Shown here piece by piece: positions 13,623-19,059 of a stretch of DNA of 19,059 nt (its first letter is position 1; each line of letters begins with the position of its first letter). The notes beneath the pieces were generated by a model that searched no databases, was not told the DNA's origin, and saw only the letters and a program-made list of their open reading frames with translations. Position numbers and translations under genes: made by a program. This DNA comes from CAYHPY01 sp964358485 (GTDB lineage: Bacteria; Elusimicrobiota; Elusimicrobia; UBA1565; UBA9628): assembly GCA_964358485.1 (NCBI GenBank), contig CAYHPY010000072.1:1-19059 (forward strand), written 5' to 3'.

Positions 13623-14149
13623 TTCAGACAGCGGCGCACGATCTCGGCCGGGTCCATCAGGCGTCCCCAGCCGTTCTTGCCGCTGGCCAGCGGCCCCTTC
13701 TCGGGGCCCCAGATCGAATACCCGAAGGACTTCAGGGTTTCGAGATTGCGCTTGACGGCGGGATGCTGCCACATTTCGCTATCCATGGCGGGCGCCAGGG
13801 CCAGCGGCCCTTGATAGGAGAGCACCAACGCGTCCAGCAGGCCCTCGGCCCGGCCTCCGGCCAAGCGCGCGAGGCAGTCGGCCGTCGCCGGCGCGATCAC
13901 CACAAGCTGGGCCCAGGAGGCCAGGGACAGATGCGCCATGTCCCAGAGGGAAGGATCGTCCCCTTTGACGTAAACGCGGTGGCGGGAAAGGACGGAGAGG
14001 GTGAGCGGCGACACGAAGGTCGCCGCCGCCGGGGTCAGCACGCACCGAACCTCGGAGCCCGCCTTCACCAACCCGCGGACGATTTCCGCGGCCTTATAAG
14101 CCGCGATCGAGCCGGTCACGCCCAGGACGACGCGCCGGCCGGGCTTCAT
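13619..14149 (-). CDS. coaC: Phosphopantothenoylcysteine decarboxylase (CoaC), flavoprotein
   Basis: A 176-residue FMN-dependent HFCD-family decarboxylase turning phosphopantothenoylcysteine into phosphopantetheine, the third step of CoA synthesis. FMN-binding GVTGSIAAYKAAEIVRGL is at 10-27, then LTPAAATFVSPLTL (38-51), MAHLSLASWAQLVVIAPATA (71-90) and LALAPAMDSEMWQHPAVKRN (116-135). His73 matches catalytic His75 of E. coli Dfp. At the Dfp Asn125 position of PxMN there is Asp123 (PAMD), and in the substrate clamp Ser156 (PLASGKNGWGRL) replaces Cys158. All three align with a constant offset of two, so the reading is secure. Such PAMD/ASG variants may form a natural subtype and need not be inactive. 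The ATG at 14149 overlaps the omega-gene stop (ATGA); the stop overlaps the coaB GTG. Confidence 0.92.
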   Translation of the reverse strand: MKPGRRVVLGVTGSIAAYKAAEIVRGLVKAGSEVRCVLTPAAATFVSPLTLSVLSRHRVYVKGDDPSLWDMAHLSLASWAQLVVIAPATADCLARLAGGRAEGLLDALVLSYQGPLALAPAMDSEMWQHPAVKRNLETLKSFGYSIWGPEKGPLASGKNGWGRLMDPAEIVRRCLK

Positions 14150-14466
14150 TTTTCGCTTTTACCCGCGGCGGGCTTCTCGGGGGCGTCTCCGGCGCCGTTG
14201 GCCAAGGCCTTCTCCACCGTGTCCCAACCCACGTCCCCGCTCAGGACGTCCTTCATGGCCAGGTCCAAAAGCTCCACGGGCGTCAGGTGGCGATTTTCCT
14301 CTTTCTTGCGAACGATCTTGGCCCACTGGGCGATCAGAGGAATGGCGATGTACTTGCTCTGGCCGTAGTTCAGGATCATCTCATCGAGGGATTTGGCGGG
14401 AGGCGCTTCCTCTCCGCCCTTTCCCTTCTTTGCCTCGGCCTTCTCGACGGTTTCCTTCTTCGTCAT
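14146..14466 (-). CDS. rpoZ: Divergent RNA polymerase omega subunit (RpoZ-like)
   Basis: A 106-residue protein, probably the omega subunit that helps assemble and stabilise RNA polymerase. The core at about 36-80 (QSKYIAIPLIAQWAKIVRKK, then HLTPVELLDLAMKDVLSGDV) follows the omega pattern of an (N/K)-(R/K)-Y-hydrophobic start, a helix with a RA-like end, and a closing ALREI-xxGxV-like helix. It has a Lys/Glu-rich extension of 25 residues before the core and an Ala/Lys tail after it. Similarity is weak, and the assignment rests largely on position: gmk-rpoZ-coaBC is a widely conserved order. AGGAGGA lies 8 bases before the ATG and overlaps the gmk stop region; the stop overlaps coaC. If not omega, it is a small conserved partner in this operon. 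Confidence 0.7.
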   Translation of the reverse strand: MTKKETVEKAEAKKGKGGEEAPPAKSLDEMILNYGQSKYIAIPLIAQWAKIVRKKEENRHLTPVELLDLAMKDVLSGDVGWDTVEKALANGAGDAPEKPAAGKSEK

Positions 14467-14479
14467 TAACGATTCCTCC

Positions 14480-15085
14480 TCACGCGTGTGTCGGGACCGG
14501 ATCCGAATGCTCCCTTCGGGAGACTTTCAAGCCTTCCGCCGTCAGGATGCTGTCGATCTGATCGACGGCCTTGCCCAGGTCGTCATTGACGACGTAATAA
14601 TCAAAGCTTCCGGCGTGCGACATTTCCTGGCGGGCGGCGGCCAGCCGCTTGGCGACCGACTCGGACGCGTCGCGGCGGGCGGCCAAGCGTTCCCGCAGCG
14701 CCTCGATGGAGGGCGGCGCGAGAAAAACCAGCACCGAATCGGCGGGAAGCCTCCGCCGGATCGCCGCCGCGCCCTGCACATCGATGGCCAAAAGAACCTT
14801 GTGCCCGGTCTTGAGGACCGACTCGATGAACGAGCGCGGGGTTCCGTAATATTCGTCGTGAACCAACGCCCACTCCAGAAAATCCCGGCGCTGTATGCGC
14901 CGCTTGAACTCCTCCGCCTCGAGGAAAAAATAGTGCTTGCCGTCCTTCTCTCCCGGCCGCGGGGGACGGGTCGTGGCCGAGACCGAGTAGCGCAGGTCTT
15001 TGCGCCGCTTGAGAAGTTCCCTGCAGATCGTGGACTTCCCCGTGCCGGACGGCGCGGAAATGATGACGAGCACCCCTCTTGGCAT
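14480..15085 (-). CDS. gmk: Guanylate kinase
   Basis: A 201-residue enzyme phosphorylating GMP to GDP with ATP. The P-loop SAPSGTGKST is at 10-19. GMP-binding residues lie in YSVSATTRPPRPGEKDGKHY (33-52) and FLEWALVHDEYYGTP (69-83); VLLAIDVQGAAAIR (97-110) is the Walker B region, and the lid/adenine part is at RLAARRDASESVAKRL (about 133-148). The final FDYYVVNDDLGKAVDQI is typical. It ends with a short non-conserved tail. It is the first gene of the leftward operon. The ATG at 15085 is preceded by AGGGG with no spacer, too close for a Shine-Dalgarno; a promoter whose predicted start is three bases upstream suggests leaderless or near-leaderless translation. The rpoZ-like gene follows after 13 bases. 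Confidence 0.96.
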   Translation of the reverse strand: MPRGVLVIISAPSGTGKSTICRELLKRRKDLRYSVSATTRPPRPGEKDGKHYFFLEAEEFKRRIQRRDFLEWALVHDEYYGTPRSFIESVLKTGHKVLLAIDVQGAAAIRRRLPADSVLVFLAPPSIEALRERLAARRDASESVAKRLAAARQEMSHAGSFDYYVVNDDLGKAVDQIDSILTAEGLKVSRREHSDPVPTHA

Positions 15086-15094
15086 CCCCTGGGG

Positions 15095-15123
15095 ATGTTA
15101 GCAAATAACGACGGCAACAACAA
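15095..15123 (-). promoter_or_regulatory. Sigma-70-type promoter of gmk operon
   Basis: On the minus strand TTGTTG (15118-15123), a 17-base spacer and TAACAT (15095-15100) with an upstream TGC give an extended -10 promoter. The predicted start is near 15088, three bases before the gmk ATG, matching the lack of a ribosome binding site. Confidence 0.55.
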
Positions 15124-15137
15124 CAAATTTAAAAAAA

Positions 15138-15146
15138 TGATACACT
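15138..15146 (+). promoter_or_regulatory. Extended -10 promoter for the DUF3467-cinA genes
   Basis: TGATACACT (TGn plus TACACT) lies in the AT-rich part of the 88-bp divergent region. The predicted start near 15153 leaves a 21-base leader containing GGAGG (15160-15164), nine bases before the ATG at 15174. No clear -35 is seen at standard spacing. This promoter is back to back with that of gmk. Confidence 0.42.
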
Positions 15147-15173
15147 GGGCCGCGGAATTGGAGGGATCGATCC

Positions 15174-15470
15174 ATGGAAGAGAAAGGCGGCCAATTGCAG
15201 GTCGAAATCGATGAGGCCACGGGCCGGGGCATCTACGCCAACCTGGCCCTGATCACCCACAGCGAGACCGAAATCCTCCTGGACTTCCTTTTTCTCCAGC
15301 CCCAGACCCAAAAATCCAAGGTCCTGGCCCGGATCATCTCCTCGCCCCTTCACGCCAAACGCCTCCTGTGGGCCCTGAAGGACAACATCGAAAAATTCGA
15401 GGCCCGCTTCGGACCCATCGAAGCCGGGGAAAGCCAGACCCCCGCCTCTCCCAAGCCCACCTACCAATGA
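15174..15470 (+). CDS. DUF3467 family protein
   Basis: A 98-residue soluble protein matching the DUF3467 pattern: GIYANLALITHSETEILLDF (19-38), FLFLQPQ (38-44), VLARIISSPLHAKRLLWALK (50-69) and DNIEKFEARFGPI (70-82). The final 15 residues are a Pro/Ser/Thr-rich tail. The family is small, widespread and of unknown function; no catalytic residues stand out. The start is well supported by GGAGG nine bases upstream. Its stop overlaps the cinA start by 4 nt (ATGA), so the two are translationally coupled. It is the first plus-strand gene after the divergent promoter region. Confidence 0.9.
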   Translation: MEEKGGQLQVEIDEATGRGIYANLALITHSETEILLDFLFLQPQTQKSKVLARIISSPLHAKRLLWALKDNIEKFEARFGPIEAGESQTPASPKPTYQ

Positions 15471-16759
15471 GGCGGACCCGGCCCCCGGCGCGGGTCGAGC
15501 TTCTATGCGTGGGCTCGGAGCTTTTGTCCGGGCGGCTCAACACCCATCAGAGCTACATTTCCAAGGCGCTCCTGCGCAACGGGCTCTCCTTGGCCCGGGA
15601 GGTCAGCCTGCCGGACGAGCCCGCCGCCATCGCCCGCGAGATCAAGGCGGCCCTGCGCCGGTCGGAGGCCGTGCTGGTCAGCGGGGGCCTGGGCCCCACC
15701 TTCGACGACGTCACCCGGGAGGCCGCGGCCCGGGCCCTGGGCCGTCCGCTCCGCTACGTCCCCGCGATCTTCAAAGCCATCGAGCGCAAGTTCGCCCGCT
15801 ACCGGCTCGCGGTGCCGGAGGAGAACCGCCGGCAGGCCTTCGTCCTCAAGGGCGCCAAGGTCCTGGAAAACCGGGCGGGTTCGGCTCCCGGGCAACTCCT
15901 GACCCTGGGGGGCCCGGCGGGGGGCCGCGCCCGGACGCTGGCGCTCATGCCGGGGCCGTTCTCGGAGCTCGAGCCGATGCTGGTCCGGGAGGTCCTCCCC
16001 ACCCTGCGGCGGCGCCACGCGGGAAACATCCGGGTCGAGTCCCGCGTCCTGCACCTCTCCGGGGTGGCGGAATCGGCGGCCGATGAGAAGCTCTCCGGGC
16101 TCACGAGCCGTCCGGGCCCCGGGCTCTCCTACACGATCCTGGCCGGTTCGGGCCAGGTGGATTTCCACATTTACGCCCGGGCCGCCGACCGGGCCGAGGC
16201 CCGCCGGCTGGCCGAGGAGGCCCGACGGCGCGCGCTGGCCGCGGTGGGCGACCATGTTTGGGGGGAGGGGGAGCAAACCCTGGAATCGGAGGTGGGAAAG
16301 CTCCTGGAAGCCCGGGGCCTGACTCTGGCTCTGGCCGAATCCTGCACCGCCGGCATGATCGGCGCGCGCCTGACTTCGGTGCCCGGCAGTTCCGCCTACT
16401 TCCGGGGGGGAGTGCTGGCCTACGACGATTCCGTAAAACACCGGCTGTTGGGAGTTTCGCCGGCGACTTTGGCCCGGGACGGGGCCGTGTCGCGCCGTTG
16501 CGCCGGGGAGATGGCGCGCGGCGTCCGTAAGCGGGTGGGGGCGTCAATGGGGCTTTCGGTGACCGGCATCGCCGGCCCGGCCGGAGGGACCCGGTCCAAG
16601 CCGGTCGGCTTGGTCTATTTCGGCCTCTCCGGCCCCGGAAACCGGGCCGTGGTCCGCAAGCTGCGGCTGGCGGGGGAAAGAGAGACGATCCGCCAGCGGG
16701 CCACCGCCGCGGCGCTTCATTTCCTTTGGCGGTCCATAAAAATTGACACTCCGTCCTGA
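15467..16759 (+). CDS. cinA: CinA-like protein: MoCF-fold N-terminal domain and PncC NMN-amidase C-terminal domain
   Basis: A 430-residue two-domain protein. The N-terminal COG1058/MoCF-like domain (about 8-175) has ELLCVGSELLSGRLNTHQSY (11-30) and LVSGGLGPTFDDVTREAAAR (70-89), the fold linked to ADP-ribose pyrophosphatase activity in several CinA proteins. A middle domain (about 185-265, YTILAGSGQVDFHIYAR) follows. The C-terminal PncC-like NMN deamidase domain (about 273-423) has LALAESCTAGMIGARLTSVP (287-306; ESCTGG is more common), YFRGGVLAYDDSVKHRLLGV (311-330) and SVTGIAGPAGGTRSKPVGLV (364-383). NMN deamidation recycles a DNA-ligase by-product into NAD. The start at 15467 overlaps the DUF3467 stop; the frame is open 33 codons further upstream inside that gene. 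The rpsO promoter begins inside its last codons. Confidence 0.93.
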   Translation: MRRTRPPARVELLCVGSELLSGRLNTHQSYISKALLRNGLSLAREVSLPDEPAAIAREIKAALRRSEAVLVSGGLGPTFDDVTREAAARALGRPLRYVPAIFKAIERKFARYRLAVPEENRRQAFVLKGAKVLENRAGSAPGQLLTLGGPAGGRARTLALMPGPFSELEPMLVREVLPTLRRRHAGNIRVESRVLHLSGVAESAADEKLSGLTSRPGPGLSYTILAGSGQVDFHIYARAADRAEARRLAEEARRRALAAVGDHVWGEGEQTLESEVGKLLEARGLTLALAESCTAGMIGARLTSVPGSSAYFRGGVLAYDDSVKHRLLGVSPATLARDGAVSRRCAGEMARGVRKRVGASMGLSVTGIAGPAGGTRSKPVGLVYFGLSGPGNRAVVRKLRLAGERETIRQRATAAALHFLWRSIKIDTPS

Positions 16760-16771
16760 TAATCGTATAAT
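16743..16771 (+). promoter_or_regulatory. Perfect consensus sigma-70 promoter of rpsO, predicting a leaderless mRNA
   Basis: TTGACA (16743-16748), exactly 17 bases, then TATAAT (16766-16771): both hexamers match consensus completely. The start site expected seven bases after the -10 is 16778, the A of the rpsO ATG. The bases between, GCCCCC, hold no Shine-Dalgarno. The -35 and most of the spacer overlap the end of cinA, whose stop is at 16757-16759. Confidence 0.88.
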
Positions 16772-16777
16772 GCCCCC

Positions 16778-17044
16778 ATGCTAACGAAAGAGAAAAAGGG
16801 CGAAGTCGTCAAGAAATTCGCCAAACAGCCGTTCGACACCGGTGCGACGAACGTCCAGATCGCGCTCATCACCGAGCGCATCACCGACATCTCGGGCCAC
16901 CTCAAAAACAACAAGAAGGACTACGCGACCCAACTCGGCCTGCTCAGGCTGGTCGGCCAGCGCCGGCGCCTTCTCGGCTACCTTAAGCGGACCGACGCCG
17001 AAGCGTACGGCCAGCTCATCAAGCAGCTCGATCTGAGGAAGTAG
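16778..17044 (+). CDS. rpsO: Ribosomal protein S15
   Basis: An 88-residue primary 16S rRNA-binding protein of the small subunit platform (central domain, helices 20-22). FDTGATNVQIALITERITDI (19-38) and LVGQRRRLLGYLKRTD (58-73) are clear S15 blocks and the protein ends in LRK. Length equals the family norm and aligns without gaps to E. coli S15. His41 and Asp48, known rRNA contacts, are kept. Ser51 is Thr, and the near-invariant HHSRRGL is YATQLGL (49-55), losing two arginines. The gene has no Shine-Dalgarno; a perfect promoter predicts transcription starting at the ATG. The rpsO-pnp order is the usual bacterial one; pnp starts 84 bases downstream. Confidence 0.96.
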   Translation: MLTKEKKGEVVKKFAKQPFDTGATNVQIALITERITDISGHLKNNKKDYATQLGLLRLVGQRRRLLGYLKRTDAEAYGQLIKQLDLRK

Positions 17045-17128
17045 CCTTCCCGGCCGCTTCCCGCTGATTTGCTCGATACCGAACAACTACAAACACGAGG
17101 CCCAAGGGGCCCCCAGGAGTCAACCATC
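17045..17128 (+). other. rpsO-pnp intergenic region with small hairpin before the pnp ribosome binding site
   Basis: 84 bases. GGCCC (17099-17103) and GGGCC (17107-17111) could form a 5-bp stem directly before AGGAG (17115-17119), which lies nine bases before the pnp ATG. In E. coli this interval holds the RNase III-cleaved hairpin used for Pnp autoregulation; the one here is much smaller. I see no convincing terminator or separate pnp promoter. Confidence 0.4.

Positions 17129-19059
<1,931 letters not shown>

Noticed and set aside
13623..13772. Longer coaB start at 13772
   Set aside because: The extra 50 residues match no CoaB sequence and are coaC codons in another frame; the GTG at 13622 starts directly before the CoaB fold.
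15471..16441. Antisense frame 15503-16441 opposite cinA
   Set aside because: cinA carries conserved motifs across this whole interval, and the antisense product has none.
17069..17097. Possible separate pnp promoter (TTGCTC and TACAAA)
   Set aside because: The spacer is only 13 bases and no -10 lies at 16-18 bases, so there is no usable pair.

Overview
This window is about 19 kb of GC-rich, densely packed bacterial chromosome made almost entirely of housekeeping genes. I found no phage, plasmid, IS transposase or CRISPR. The phylum cannot be fixed from these genes. A high-GC Elusimicrobiota-like or other little-studied phylum fits the mix (DUF3467 protein, DUF2723 protein with TPRs, unfused CoaC and CoaB, stand-alone acyl-CoA mutase subunit, divergent omega and S15), but this is a guess.

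Layout: everything left of about 15.1 kb runs on the minus strand and everything right of it on the plus strand. The switch is an 88-bp divergent intergenic region. Leftwards from it comes a tight run: gmk, rpoZ-like omega, coaC, coaB, family 4 uracil-DNA glycosylase, a PmtA-like methyltransferase, priA, and a DUF2723/TPR membrane protein. Neighbours overlap by 4 to 16 nt or sit 13 to 14 nt apart, so it looks like one operon built on the common bacterial gmk-rpoZ-coaBC-priA core. tyrS follows, probably with its own promoter. After a hairpin comes a second coupled run: a FecR-domain protein, an acyl-CoA mutase large subunit, mltG and a SurA/PpiC-type foldase. Then come tRNA-Ala(CGC) with a clear terminator, an M48 metallopeptidase, and a partial membrane-protein gene at the left edge. 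Rightwards run a DUF3467 gene coupled to cinA, then rpsO and pnp; pnp is cut by the right edge.

Jointly the genes cover nucleotide and CoA synthesis (gmk, coaC, coaB), transcription and RNA turnover (omega, pnp), translation (rpsO, tyrS, tRNA-Ala), DNA repair and replication restart (UDG, priA), and envelope work (mltG, SurA-like, FecR, M48, DUF2723).

Points that stand out: (1) rpsO has a perfect TTGACA-N17-TATAAT promoter whose predicted start site is the A of its ATG. gmk and tyrS also lack Shine-Dalgarno sequences and have -10 elements a few bases before ATG, suggesting recurrent leaderless transcription. (2) The protein that a quick annotation would call methylmalonyl-CoA mutase has Phe and Gln at the two substrate-specificity positions, the isobutyryl-CoA mutase pattern, and no B12-binding domain. 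(3) An A/T-rich repeat with a GGGACGGAA core flanks the tRNA and is also embedded in frame in the uracil-DNA glycosylase gene. (4) CoaC has Asp and Ser where E. coli Dfp has its key Asn125 and Cys158. (5) S15 departs from the near-invariant HHSRRGL segment. No wholly new multi-gene system is evident.
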